DNA from: Aaosphaeria pasadenensis
Lineage: Eukaryota; Ascomycota; Dothideomycetes; Pleosporales
Assembly: GCA_022813625.1 (NCBI GenBank)
Contig: JAKLMB010000019.1
Span: 124,001 to 188,000 of the forward strand
Reading direction: 5' to 3'
Length of the DNA stretch: 64,000 bases
The stretch's first letter is position 1. Each line of letters begins with the position of its first letter. A program made the translations under genes and the position numbers. The notes under the pieces are model-generated. The model was not told the DNA's origin. It made no database searches and was given only the letters and a program-made list of their open reading frames with translations. Of this stretch, positions 10,915 to 21,918 are shown piece after piece.

Positions 10915-13326
10915 ATGACAAACTCACCTGACAATACAAGTGATTCGCCCAAACCTGGGGGTTCACTTATTCCCAAAGCAGTACGTTTCACCCGAAAGGT
11001 CAATACATGCAGTAGCTAATGATAACCTCTCTGTAGTGTGAGAATTGTAGAATCAGAAAGGTACCGATGGAATCAGCTTGCCACAGAAGTATGAACTAAC
11101 GCTACTCTGAGATTCGTTGTGACAGGCTGTCACCTTGTTCAAACTGTCAGTCGGTGAGCCTGCCATGCCGTACTGCTGTGCGGACAAAGCCTACAGGAGC
11201 AGTAACAAGACCGGCACCTGCTTCATACCAGTAATGAAAATTCTCTTTCGAGATTTAGCGCCATTCTTACATGTTCTAGCGAGAAACATTTCAATTCGAT
11301 ACACGAAAGTCTCTCCGAGATCAAGGAGAGCTTGCGCAGACTCGACCAAAGTCAGGCATCCCTGAAACCTTCATTGGGAGCCGCGGACATATCGACAGAT
11401 CAGATCGCCCCTTCTGTTTTGGAGACCACTTTTCAGGGTGAAACGTCTTTCAACAATCTATCTGCTCTTGCTTCCATCTCAGCTGAAGTCTCTGCTAGAG
11501 AGGCAGAACATACTGGACAGGGTGGTGACATCTATACGTCGTTATCGTCCCTAAAAGATCTCCTTAGAAATGAGGGGAAGCCTTCATCAGCAGACTATGT
11601 TTCATTCCCACTCGCTTCGAAGGCAGCCACTACGAAAACCGACTTGCCACCAGTGTCAGCGGTGCTTGCGGTATTAAGAAGAGCCTCAGGTAATTGCACC
11701 TTCAGTATGAAGATCAAGACTGATCTCATTCTCTAGCTCACGCACCATTTGTGATAATCCACAGTGCTCAAAGAGATCATTCTGTGCTGGAAGAGCTTTG
11801 CAAGAAGATCTACTTCCCCACTAAGCCCTATACAAAGGGAGAGCTTACTCTGATGAACGGAATGCTCTCTTTTGTGTTCTTCGAGTATAGCGCGAACCCT
11901 TGCCCAGACATCTCAAGCTCTGACTGTGTCACTTATGGGAAACTATGCGAAAAGAACTTCATCGCAGGACTGCAGGACTACGAATGTTTAGTCACACCAA
12001 AACTGGAGAATATACAATGCTTGATGATCGGAGTTAGTGATCTTCATCAATATTCGTGCTAATACCCCTTTTCTCTAACTATCAGTAGGCGATGAAGGCG
12101 CAAGAAGACTCTTTGCCTTCCTTGTGTTGGACTTTCGTCTCTGCAGGTGCTCGATTATGCCAGATTCTAGGATACCATCGCGAAGCCGTCGTGGCTCGAG
12201 ATCCACCAGAGCAAGCGGAAGTCAAGCGACACGCTTTCTGGATGCTATACATGATCGACAAAACACTGTCTCTGAATTTGGGTAGAACATCATCCTTTTC
12301 AGATGATGACATCGATGTCAAGGTATACTCACTCTCATCGAACCCGCGATTCCGTCCTTGGGATCGAGCCTTCCATGCATTCATAGAATTCTCCAGACTA
12401 CAAGGAAGAATCTACGATCGTTTGTATACCGCAAAAGCTCAGCGGGAGCAGCCTGAAGCTAGAGCGCTTGCAATAGAGGAGCTTTCAGCGTTATTTTCAG
12501 CTTGGCACACCAAGTTCAAAGAGGTGAGATGCACTTGGCCACCACAGTAGAAACCAAGCTGAAGTTCGTGAAATTTTCTAGATTGACACCACAGGCGCAC
12601 AAGACAAGAACGATCTGGACCTGATTGTGGGATCATCCGACTTCATATTTTACTCAGCACTGAATCTTCTATATGGAGCTAAGACATCGCCTGCAGCTGC
12701 AACCCATATCAGTGCCAAAAGGTACGAAGTGGCGAGACTGAGCCTGCAGTGCCATATACGAAGTACCGCCAGATTATTGTCAAATGATGTACCAAAATGG
12801 AGGATATATTCTGACTGGTAAGTGGCCAAGATTCCTAAGTGGTCAGCAGCTATCCTATGCACTTTTTCTAACATACCTTCTTTATAGGATCTTGCTGTAC
12901 TCATCCTTCACGCCATTCCTGGTAGTGTTCACGCACGCGATTGCGTCGCATAGTAGCGAGGACGTCGAGCTTCTCGACCAGGTTCTACAGACGCTAGAAG
13001 CGCCTCGGGGTTATTCTGAAGCTGTCAATCGGCTGTATCAAGTATGCAGAGTCTTCCTGGAATTCGTGAAAGCCTTCGTCCCTTCCCATCAGCCATTCTT
13101 TGGATCCTATAACCTTGAGGAGGATTCCTTTACCTTCCCTTCTAATGGCGGCGAGTCTTTGTCGCTGGCTCAAAACATAGGCACATGCGACCCTATGAGT
13201 GAAAATCAAGAAGTAAGAAACGATGATCTGGAATCAATGGCAGTCTTTCTGGAAAATTGTCTTGGTGAGAATAGCGGTATGACTGGCTTATGGAGTCAGG
13301 ACTTCTCCAACTCGCAATGTATGTGA
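10915..13326 (+). CDS. Zn2Cys6 fungal transcription factor with middle homology region
   Basis: Eight exons: 10915-10980, 11037-11060, 11112-11230, 11280-11689, 11737-12032, 12089-12523, 12582-12817 and 12888-13326. They give 674 aa with seven introns of 47-70 bases. The zinc cluster is complete only after splicing: CENCRIRK (exon 2, 24 bases) joins IRCDRLSPCSNCQSVSLPC (exon 3), giving the spacing CX2CX6CX5CX2CX6C at residues 23-49. A heptad-like stretch with HESLSEIKESLRRLDQSQ follows and probably mediates dimerisation. The fungal-specific transcription factor domain is recognisable from AMKAQEDSLPSLCW, AGARLCQILGYHR and RHAFWMLYMIDKTLSLNLGR. This is a nuclear DNA-binding regulator. It lies tail-to-tail with ERG4, and both promoters carry CGG-N3-CCG. 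The target pathway is otherwise not known. Confidence 0.9.
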
Positions 13327-13606
13327 GGGATATTGTGCTATAAGAAAATATACCCAGTAGTTTATTTCAGTACAGCAGAATCAATTGAAGGCAATCATCG
13401 CGACACTGCTCAGGTGTGCGAGGACTTGCATCCGTTCTAATATCAATCAACCTGCAGGCCCTATAGTCAAGCCCCGCGTCAACACACTTATCTTACAATC
13501 TTTCTTTTCCACCCAACAAACATCCAACACTAACAGCACCTATATAACATACTTATTCACTGTTAGTTAGCTCCAATTTCTCAAACGCCTGTCAATGGAA
13601 AAAGGT

Positions 13607-15236
13607 TCAGCTTACCGGAATGAACAAATACGGAGTCCGCCTCTCGAACTCCTTCCAAGTATCCCCATACTTGGCCCTACACCTCTGAATATCCCTATAC
13701 GCACGGTGCATAATCATAACCGTGAAGAAAACAGGATAAAACCAAGGAAACGGGCTTTCGAAGCCGCAAATCAGTCCCCAGGTGACGGCGAAATAGACGT
13801 CGCATGTATAGTGTATCTTTCTTGCATACGCGTACCACCCTCCAACCAGGATACTTTCTCCATTGGGTGTGGTGAGAACAGCAGGGTTGTTGAGCGTCTG
13901 CCAGGGGAGTTGAGGGAACGTTTTCCTCGTCGTCGTTTCACCGCGCTGTGCGGCGCGGAAACGATGTTTGTGGCTGCCGCATGTGTCCCAGACCCAGTAT
14001 ACGAAACAGTACGATGTAAATAGAAGCACTAGAAGGGGTGTTCGGAGTGCTGGGTAGCTCCAATCAGAGATGGTGTCTAGGTGGTTGGCCATATAGAGCG
14101 TCGCGTGGCAGTAGCTCAAAGGAACGCCTGCTAGATTCCAGAAAATCAACATGAAACCCCATTTCTCGTAGTAGATGTCCCTGGACTTCAAGTTAGCAGG
14201 TTTCTTGGAGGGTGGGTTGTTACTGTTCAACGCGCTGACGTACCATGTTTTCACGATGCACTCTTCACCCTTTGCGCAAGCATTGGCGTACAAGAGATGT
14301 GCGAACACCATGAATCCAACTTCAGCTGAGATGTAGCCGTATTCGTGATATTGTCGTGCAGCCGTAGCACAGGTGACACTCAATAGAATAAACCATGGCA
14401 TTCGGACCATGAAGAACATCTTGAAATCGAGGTTTCCAATCCGCGGATTGAGTTCCGCGCCCATGAAAAAGTCGTAAAGAAAATAACCGGTCATTCTGTG
14501 TTGTGCGCCCCGAATAATGGCAGAGGTGTATGCGACGGTGGCAACAAGGAAGCCTGAAATAATAGCAACAGAGAGGAGAGGTCCAAATTCGTCGATGATG
14601 GTGTATAGAGGAAAGAGACCGGTAGCGTGAAGGATGGATGTACCAACAATCGTATAATAGAATGCATGAATGGCACTACAGTGATATTCAAGCTGCTTTC
14701 CACCCTCATGATCAAGCGGTTTACCATAGCTCGTCACTCCGGGAAGGAAGGAATATCCCAACGCTTGGAGGATGAAGAACGTCCAGTATATGGTCCACGC
14801 CCTCAGATTTGGAAACGCGTGCGCCGAAACCAAGTTTGCCAGGTGTACCAGGAAGTCTGTGATAGATTGTGATGCTGGAAATGGGAAGTGGCCATCGTAA
14901 AATGTCGCTCCAATCCACATATAATACATCAAAAGCGGGAAACCAACCATCATAGCTGTTGTTCCCAGTGGGCCTCCGAATTCAAAGTGTCCCGTATGAT
15001 CGATCTTCGGATCTGTGCCTGGTACCCATCCGTCAACTGCCTTGACTTCTTCATGCTTTTTGGTGTCAGGCTCCGTCGGTGAGGCTTTGGTTGGTTCTTG
15101 CGCTGTAACACGTCCTCGAAGACTTCCAACGGTCTCGAGATACTCAACATCTCTTCAATACACGTCAGCTTTGTAACCCATCAAAGACTGGTAAATGTTA
15201 CCTCTGAAGCTGACCTAAGGTCTGCGGGTCTTTCAT
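13607..15236 (-). CDS. ERG4: Delta(24(28)) sterol reductase, last step of ergosterol synthesis
   Basis: Three exons, 15202-15236, 14244-15152 and 13607-14180, give 505 aa. The introns are 15153-15201 (49 bases) and 14181-14243 (63 bases, in frame and easily missed). Removing the second restores TWDIYYEKWGFMLIFWNLAG. The family signature is strong: FGGPLGTTAMMVGFPLLMYY, HEGGKQLEYHCSA, LYTIIDEFGPLLSVAI, RGAQHRMTG, DFFMGAELNPRIG and YANACAKGEE. It is a multi-helix endoplasmic reticulum protein that reduces ergosta-5,7,22,24(28)-tetraenol to ergosterol with NADPH. The C-terminus reads FIPVS before the stop, but CCG|GTAAGC resembles a splice donor, so the last few residues could differ. Its promoter carries two CGG-N3-CCG sites like those of the neighbouring Zn2Cys6 gene. 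Confidence 0.92.
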
Positions 15237-15438
15237 TGTGAACTCAGACAAGGGGCGATCGACGATGGCATCAACGTCCGGATACGAAGTGGTGAACAAG
15301 TCAGGTAATCAAACCAAAGAATCTTTTCTTCCGAAGATAAAAGGACGAGAAAACCAATGTGTATTACTTCATCCCCATACTGGGCCTTCACTTAGACTTA
15401 TAGCGTTTGTTCCTATGGGAATCATTCATCTCGCTTCA

Positions 15439-15447
15439 CGGAATCCG
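15439..15447. promoter_or_regulatory. CGG-N3-CCG site in the ERG4 promoter
   Basis: CGGAATCCG on the plus strand reads CGGATTCCG in the direction of ERG4. The wider match CGCGGATTCCGTG is identical to 10788-10800 in the Zn2Cys6 promoter. It lies about 200 bases before the ERG4 start. Confidence 0.5.
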
Positions 15448-15486
15448 CGCTTCGCACGGTGCAGCGGCACAACACTCCATGGTACG

Positions 15487-15495
15487 CGGGATCCG
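15487..15495. promoter_or_regulatory. Second CGG-N3-CCG site in the ERG4 promoter
   Basis: CGGGATCCG has the same arms and spacer length but a different spacer sequence. It is about 250 bases upstream of the ERG4 start. Confidence 0.4.
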
Positions 15496-15723
15496 CGGCG
15501 ACAAAAACATGACAGAAAACATGAAAAGGGGTCATGAATTTTGAAAGGAATAATCTCGAAATGTTATCTATTACCAAGCTAAGCTCATCTCAAGCGACAA
15601 ACAATATCGACTATTGTCCGCTAACGTGATCTGGTTGCGTATGCTCATCCGTTGGATGTCGATTTCACCATATCTACCCTCAATCCCTAGTGCTTTCTTC
15701 AACTGATACTTTTAATCTTCGTC

Positions 15724-16536
15724 TTACTCCTTCAAGACCTCACGAGGATTCTTAGCCTTCTTAGATTTGTAGGGGCTTATTTCTTTCCAGGGGGACTCGG
15801 TCCATGCTTCATGATTTTCGGGAAATCCAGCCACGGAGTTTTGGGCGCCACCATCAGTTTGCCCATTATATTTCTCATTATACTTTCGAGAACTGAGTGA
15901 AGGGGCATTCTTTTTATAAAATGCATCGTCATTGGCCTCAAAATCGCCATCTGGGTGGCCACCGAGCGAGAAAGTGTACCAACCCATAACTTGATCCATT
16001 GGGATGTCCTTGGCTGCAAACTCATATTCACTCTTGTGCCGATAGTGTCTTCCCAAGGTCTTCGAGACATCTATGAGGTTGTGGGAGGCTTTGATCTTAT
16101 ATATGTAGCCTCCGTTATATCGGCCGAAAGAATAACGAGCAGTGCCATAGTCTGAAGTTGTAGAGACGAAGCCATCGACTTCTTCTCCCAGGCCAAACCA
16201 GCCCATCACCCCTCCTTTCTTTGGCTCTGTCGCGGAGTATAGTTCGTTGGTATGTCTCCAAAGATTATAAATAAGCTTCCCTCCGCCCTTTGGTTTAAAT
16301 CCGTTTGCTTTTGCGATTTCAACAGGGGAACGTGGATCTGCTCGAAACACCACATCGACAGTACCGCGACGTATGAGCGTTGATGATTTGTCGATTTCAT
16401 CGAGATTGTATGCAGAAGTGGTTATATCTACATGATCCGCGGGAGCGATGGAATGTTTCTCAATAGGCGTTGCTACTTCTGTGCTGCTGGAAACAAACAC
16501 TGTCGCTAGGAGGATTGGGAGCGGTGAGAAGCGCAT
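15724..16536 (-). CDS. Secreted putative ADP-ribosyltransferase (enterotoxin A-chain-like fold)
   Basis: Single-exon gene for 270 aa. Residues 1-20 form a signal peptide, and a dibasic Arg56-Arg57 looks like a Kex2 processing site before the domain. The domain carries the three marks of R-S-E mono-ADP-ribosyltransferases of the heat-labile enterotoxin / pertussis S1 type, in the right order: an Arg in VVFRADPRSP (Arg65), an STS-like strand at FVSTTSDYGTA (125-133), and an E-x-E pair at Glu170/Glu172, followed by a DIPMDQVMGW segment typical of the family. The enzyme class transfers ADP-ribose from NAD to a protein target; no target can be read from the sequence. Fungal members are often secreted, lineage-specific candidate effectors. 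I see no B-subunit-like partner nearby. Activity is inferred, not shown. Confidence 0.75.
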   Translation of the reverse strand: MRFSPLPILLATVFVSSSTEVATPIEKHSIAPADHVDITTSAYNLDEIDKSSTLIRRGTVDVVFRADPRSPVEIAKANGFKPKGGGKLIYNLWRHTNELYSATEPKKGGVMGWFGLGEEVDGFVSTTSDYGTARYSFGRYNGGYIYKIKASHNLIDVSKTLGRHYRHKSEYEFAAKDIPMDQVMGWYTFSLGGHPDGDFEANDDAFYKKNAPSLSSRKYNEKYNGQTDGGAQNSVAGFPENHEAWTESPWKEISPYKSKKAKNPREVLKE

Positions 16537-18250
16537 ATTACCCGAGCACCCCCTGAAGGAATAAGTATTTAGGATTGGATGACAAAAAGAATGAATGAAT
16601 TGGTAGTCACGGAAGAAATGAATGTGGGGTGCAATTGAATGCTAGGATTAATAAGGAGGGAGGAAATGAATGAGCAATAGCAAATCGATGGTCATAACAA
16701 CACGTGCTGGACTAGAGATGGCATGTTAATATATTGAATCTCATTTTCAAATTTGCCCAGGGACCATGAGGCTCGTGTGGACGCCATTGCATGCTGCAAT
16801 GTCCGAGGCGCATTTGACATTATCATGCTCGTTTGATTTAGGCCATGCAAAGGTAAACTGTCAGATATTCCGAAACCTCGAAGCCATAATAAGGTATCAT
16901 TATAAAGTAGAAGATCTCCAGTATTAGCTAAACAAATCCGCAATTAGGTAGACTCCGAGAAGATCCAAAAGTTGCAACACCGGAGCGGACGCAAATCGGA
17001 CAAAACTCAGGTCTAGGCCCGTAGAATATCGAGATAGAAATACACCTTGTTCCGCAGGGGACACTTAATTTACTCCTTTGATGTGGTTTTGAGATAACAA
17101 TGATTAAGGAAATCAATATTACATACCCAGTTAAATACTAGGACAGGAAAACTATAACAGTGCACTCTGTTTACCAAAATGGTTCTTCCAAAATCAGAGC
17201 ACCACTAAGACAGTTATTCGAAAGCTGCATAGGCAAGAATGGCAATTTTGTACTTATTAGACACCATCGTTTAGTCTGCAGAACCTACTACCTGTTCTCT
17301 TCTCAGTCAGACAAGAACCTGGACATGAACCTGAGGACGCCCATGGACGACCCACCGATGACCATACAATTGATAGTCCTACACAGCGGCCAGTTGGATA
17401 TAGAGACACTACAAGCAATAGGATAGCCATTGAAGCAGCTGTTAGTCAAATCGACATTTAAGTGTCCATCTTTGTTCCTAACACATTCATGTCGCCATTC
17501 TTATACCCACCATTTCGCATATTCTTTCACATACGACCATTGGACTATGAAAACAGGGCTTCCCGTTCGCTCAGCCATACTTAAGCATAGTACCGGCGGA
17601 CTAGTAGTTGAGTGGGTGACCATCAGCGAATCCCCGCTGTTGTATGTTTTTTGCATTTTTTTTGCGTCTCGTCTGGACTGAGTTGGGATGGTACGAGTGG
17701 TAGTGTGGTCAAGCGAGGATCGGCGTGGGTGAGACGTCTGCGGTGGGTGACCACCAACCGTTTTTTGGGGGGAACTAATAGCTCGGTCAAACTACTTGCT
17801 TTACGTCTGTAATTCCCTGGCCCGTAAAATAACGTAGATCTTTAGGATTGGATTGTCTGCTACAAGAAACCATAAGAGAGATTCACTAGGAACAGTTGAT
17901 AGACACAAGGAATTCTCCTAAGGAGACTTGATGGCAAGTTGTTAATGAAGTATTTTTTCTTACTCGTATGAATGAATACATCTTCGAGTGAGAATTACAA
18001 TATCTCTTTAAATTGTCTTGTTTTGATAATTGCATTTACCCTGATTTTTCGTTCTATCTGTAGTCCATGTTGACTTTCTCCACGACATACATCCCTTTCT
18101 CCACTTGAAGCCAGAAGTCTACTTAATCCAAGCCAATAAGAACATAGGTCAAGATTGATAATATACCAGCATAGACATACGCGTCATTGTTTCTCCCGAA
18201 AGGACTGTAGTCCAACAGCGTGTTCTCAACGGCGTTGTTCTCGCTGAAAT

Positions 18251-18258
18251 GACGTCAT
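18251..18258. promoter_or_regulatory. Perfect CRE/ATF palindrome TGACGTCA
   Basis: An exact 8-base site for CREB/ATF-type bZIP proteins, but it is not placed near the start of any gene I can support, so it may be chance. Confidence 0.2.
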
Positions 18259-19639
18259 TTTGCGTGGGACATTGGAAACGGTACCGGGGATCTGCAAAAC
18301 GGAAACGTGAGAGTTCTCCCGTAAAATGATTAGTATTATTTGAGAGGTACAGACGTGATATCTGCACTGCAGTCATGCACGTGGAAAAGTGCAGCGTATC
18401 AAGTAGCTGGCTGGTAGTTCACATATTTCAAGTCACCTTCGTACTCATGTTCCCAACATGATAAAGACAACATAGCCACACATCAAATCTAGATAATTAT
18501 ATCCCACGCGTGAACCGCATGATTTTTCCTTCCAGCGGCGGGTGGCAATCGCTATATTCGAGAACTATTGATTTAGAAATCGTCGCATGATATCTCACGA
18601 TTGCGCGAAACGGCCATGTTCGAACGCACGTGGGTGCAAGGGAGATAGTTGCGAGCGCCACTTGGAAGCCGTAGTTCCTTACCACAATGCTGTGTCTCGC
18701 GAACGGCCTGGACTTCGGTCATGAATTCCCATTCTGATCAGAATGAAGAGGCGAGATGTGGATGAAATGGAAAGGAAAAATAATCCCGAGTCGTGTGACA
18801 TTCACTGGATATACGATTACCTATTCTTTCGGGATGGCGAAGTTCTCGGTCCGTGAAGCGCGTGAACTCGACCAACAGTCTGGATGCCAATAACCAGAAT
18901 TTTCCTGTCGAAATAAATTGAAAAATATGTGGAGAATTGGAGTACCCACGGCATTATGAGTCGGTATTTCATACATTAATAATTATAATCGCAGAGGCAG
19001 AGGAGAGCGCGGAACATGTCCGTTGAAATCGGTGCGTTTGTGGAGAATGGCTTAATGGTTTTTTCTTCCTTTTTTTGGGTCAGTTGTTCTGTGGAAGACC
19101 GAAGATTAACAGGCGGAGATAGGAACGACAAAATATTTGTTGAAAGTATGGATGCTGCTCATCATAACTGAATTGGAGTGATGTGGCGAGTCTCGGTGGT
19201 ATTATTTTTGTTTTCTTTTCGGGGCGCTGATGAAATGTGGAATTGGTAAGATGGATGGCGAGAATATCCAGCCCCGGTATTGCAAGTGATAAGAACCACC
19301 GTTTGATGATGTATCTTGACCGAGTCAAAGTGATCGACATATGCGACCGAGACTACTGTAGTATGATGATGACGTTTCTGATGAATATGTATTGAGGCTG
19401 ATCAATGGTGACCAAGTGTAGATATATCCCCAAATAGAATAACGGGCGAGAAACCCTGATGAAGAGTTGCAATTGAGCAACGACAGAGCGAACATCACCC
19501 ACTAATTGAGAAGCCGTGATCAACTGCTACGGCACGGCTTCGGCAGCCACATCTCTCAAATTTCGTTCGGAGGCTTGCTCGGTCTGGGTTCGGTCGAACT
19601 GGCTTGGGGGCAGAACAGGACCCTGGTTGGGAACCGACA

Positions 19640-20760
19640 GCATCTAGACACCAGGAGAAGACCCTGACGCCGTGCGAAACGTGGTATCTATTGCGAACCA
19701 GAAGTCGTGCATGAGTGGACTATCCGTCATCCCGTTTGCAGTTTTTAGGAGGACAGTATCGAATGCATTCCGAAGGCCAACTAGGCGGTGGGTAGTGTCA
19801 TCTTTCTCCACAAAGATGCACACTTTACTACAGGCCCCATCCCCGTAAAAGGTTCCGGGAAGGGACATGGCTCTTGCGCGCTACAGTACGAGAGGGTTCA
19901 CTAAATTGGTGCAGACCTTCGTTGTGACCTGATCGTCCCTCTTTTTGCCGCCAATGGCCGGTCCGACTGATTTCTTGTTGATGGTACCGATACTTAGTCG
20001 GTAGGATGCGTGCGAGGACAAGTGATTGCACCGCCACAGTTCTCCACAAGCAGCAATTTTTCTCCTCGTTGCTGGTAGCTTAAATGCTAGCAGCTGAATC
20101 ATGCTCTCGTGCCCGGGGAACTGCTGGACTAGCCGTGGTCCGTGGAGCACCGATCCCTGTACATGCAATTTGGGGCAGCGTGCGCAAAGGGCAAATTGTA
20201 TTTCCCTATTGAGAAAACAATGGCAGATTCCAAGTTTACAACATTCATGTTCTCGTGGAAGGAACAGTCAACGGAGATCCTGCTGATATGCCTCTAGCGT
20301 CTGAGATGGGCGAGGCGCCATAGGCTCAGATTGTTCGTATTTTGATTGCTGCAACATATCCTGTGTACCACTGTAATTTCGAGTACGGAGTACTCCGTGA
20401 CTATATGTTTGGGGAGTAGTTATATTGACGTAGACATGCGAATTAACCTCGTCCTCGACAGCCAGCTGGTCGAGGTCTAGACTATTCGCCCACGCTAGGG
20501 TCATGTCAGTATCACCATGACCACAGTTAACAAGCAGGGACCCCGCCCTGACGAGATGCATGATAGTTACCGATAGTTGGAAGCACAAGAAGCCAGCGGC
20601 GTGTATGCAGTGCGCTTCCAACTCTGAACCTGTCAGCTGCTGCACCATAGCGGAGACTAGCCCATCGCTGGTCAATTGGTGTGGTAATTCGCTCAGGCTT
20701 TCAGTATGATTGAAGTGCGACAGAGCACAGCATAATCTGATCGAGTGATCCGAAGCGAAG
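19640..20760 (-). other. Coding-like stretch, possible degraded or unrecognised multi-exon gene
   Basis: On the minus strand an open frame runs from about 20740 to 20268 with protein-like composition (for example ALSHFNHTESLSELPHQL and then GSELEAHCIHAAGFLCFQ). Further frames occur at 19881-20168 and 19644-19868 (FWFAIDTTFRTA). I could not find an ATG and GT-AG introns that join them: the upstream ATG at about 20805 runs into an in-frame TAA directly before the candidate donor. No family is recognised. It may be a decayed gene, or a gene whose exons I have not resolved. Confidence 0.3.
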
Positions 20761-21918
20761 ATACTTACTTAGTCACCAATATGATCTTCAATATTCGAGT
20801 TCATCATGGGCGACGCTTCAGAGAAGACTCGTGGGCTTGCAGAAGCCTTGTGTTAACTATGCGGCTCTGAGGCGACAAGGGTGTGGGATATATAAGAGCT
20901 CATTCAACCATGCGGCAGATATTAAACGTGATGACTTAGGATGAAGCGAGTGGATAGGAAGAATTCGGCACACGTGGAGGGTGCCGTGCCCTCGTATGAC
21001 TGGTTTCATGGAAGAAATTGGGCGTTGGCTTTTATACGTTTCGTCGTATGTATCTACACGATAGTCTTTATTGGTTTCAATTGATCAGTCTTGACAAGAG
21101 ACGGTGTCGTTAGAGTATTTTTGTTGGTTGTCATTGTGAGTTGCGAGTATGTAGGTACTTGGAGGTGAGTCGGGTGTATATCTGCAGTAGGGTGCTGATT
21201 GGGAGTCTGGCGTCAAGTTCGGGTGGAGAGAGTTACACGGACACTTGACTGAGAATGGCGGCATCTGCCAAGTAAAATGTACTCGATTCAAGTCTTCGAC
21301 CAAGTGGGCCTGTGGATCTTGGAGGGAATTACGCATGCGAAGGAACATCGCAATCTGTTCTTTCGCATTTTTTTCTTCCCCTCCCCTCCAATGCCGGACC
21401 GCTTCGCTTTGCCGCTACATGCGATATTTCTCTCTAGCCAACAACTGTAGCATTCTGGTTGCCATTCCGTTTGAAATCCACACATATTGCCTTGAAACTT
21501 TATTGAAAAATTAAATTCAAATGCGATTATTATTGTTATACATGCTATGCATGAATCGCTTCCAACCAAAACCGGCCATGCCTCAATATATTACATCGTG
21601 ATAGAAGGGAATGTGAAGTAAGAAATCCAGAATACTGATGACACGCCACCAAGAAGATGATGGCGTACTGCGATCATGCCGGACGTTCGCTTACAAATAT
21701 CGACTCCTGTGTGATCCGTCATAATCGTTTCTTCATCGAAGTTCGTCTCGACCATTGAACAAAAGCCGCATAGACCTGACCAGCAGGACGAGAAACCACG
21801 CCCTGTTGATGATGTGACGAGGACTATTATTCGAAAATTAGGGCTGAAAGAATAAGAAGAGGAAGAAGAAAATGAAAGGACCTATAACGGCTCCTGAAGC
21901 TGCCGTATTGTTCTCCCC

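Larger units (their letters stand above)
15237..15723. promoter_or_regulatory. Upstream region of ERG4
   Basis: About 490 bases between the ERG4 start and the 3' end of the ADP-ribosyltransferase-like gene. It holds the CGG-N3-CCG sites at 15439-15447 and 15487-15495. The 10-mer CGGATACGAA at 15279-15288 also occurs in the 41-base repeat upstream of the feruloyl esterase. Confidence 0.6.
16537..21918. other. Gene-poor region of about 5.4 kb
   Basis: No gene with recognisable domains occurs here, and no terminal repeats or transposase/reverse-transcriptase motifs were seen. Reading frames are short and interrupted on both strands. The only coding-like stretch is near 19640-20760 (minus strand), listed separately. 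A perfect TGACGTCA occurs at 18251. Confidence 0.5.

Noticed and set aside
13550..13610. Extra C-terminal intron in ERG4 at CCG|GTAAGC
   Set aside because: The nearest good acceptor would make a 27-base intron, and later acceptors give no family-like ending; the simple stop at 13607 is kept with this caveat.
7655..16536. Secondary-metabolite gene cluster
   Set aside because: There are two regulators and a reductase but no polyketide synthase, peptide synthetase, terpene cyclase or similar core enzyme; ERG4 is a primary sterol gene.
16537..21918. Transposon in the gene-poor segment
   Set aside because: No terminal inverted or long direct repeats, and no transposase, reverse transcriptase or integrase motifs in any frame.
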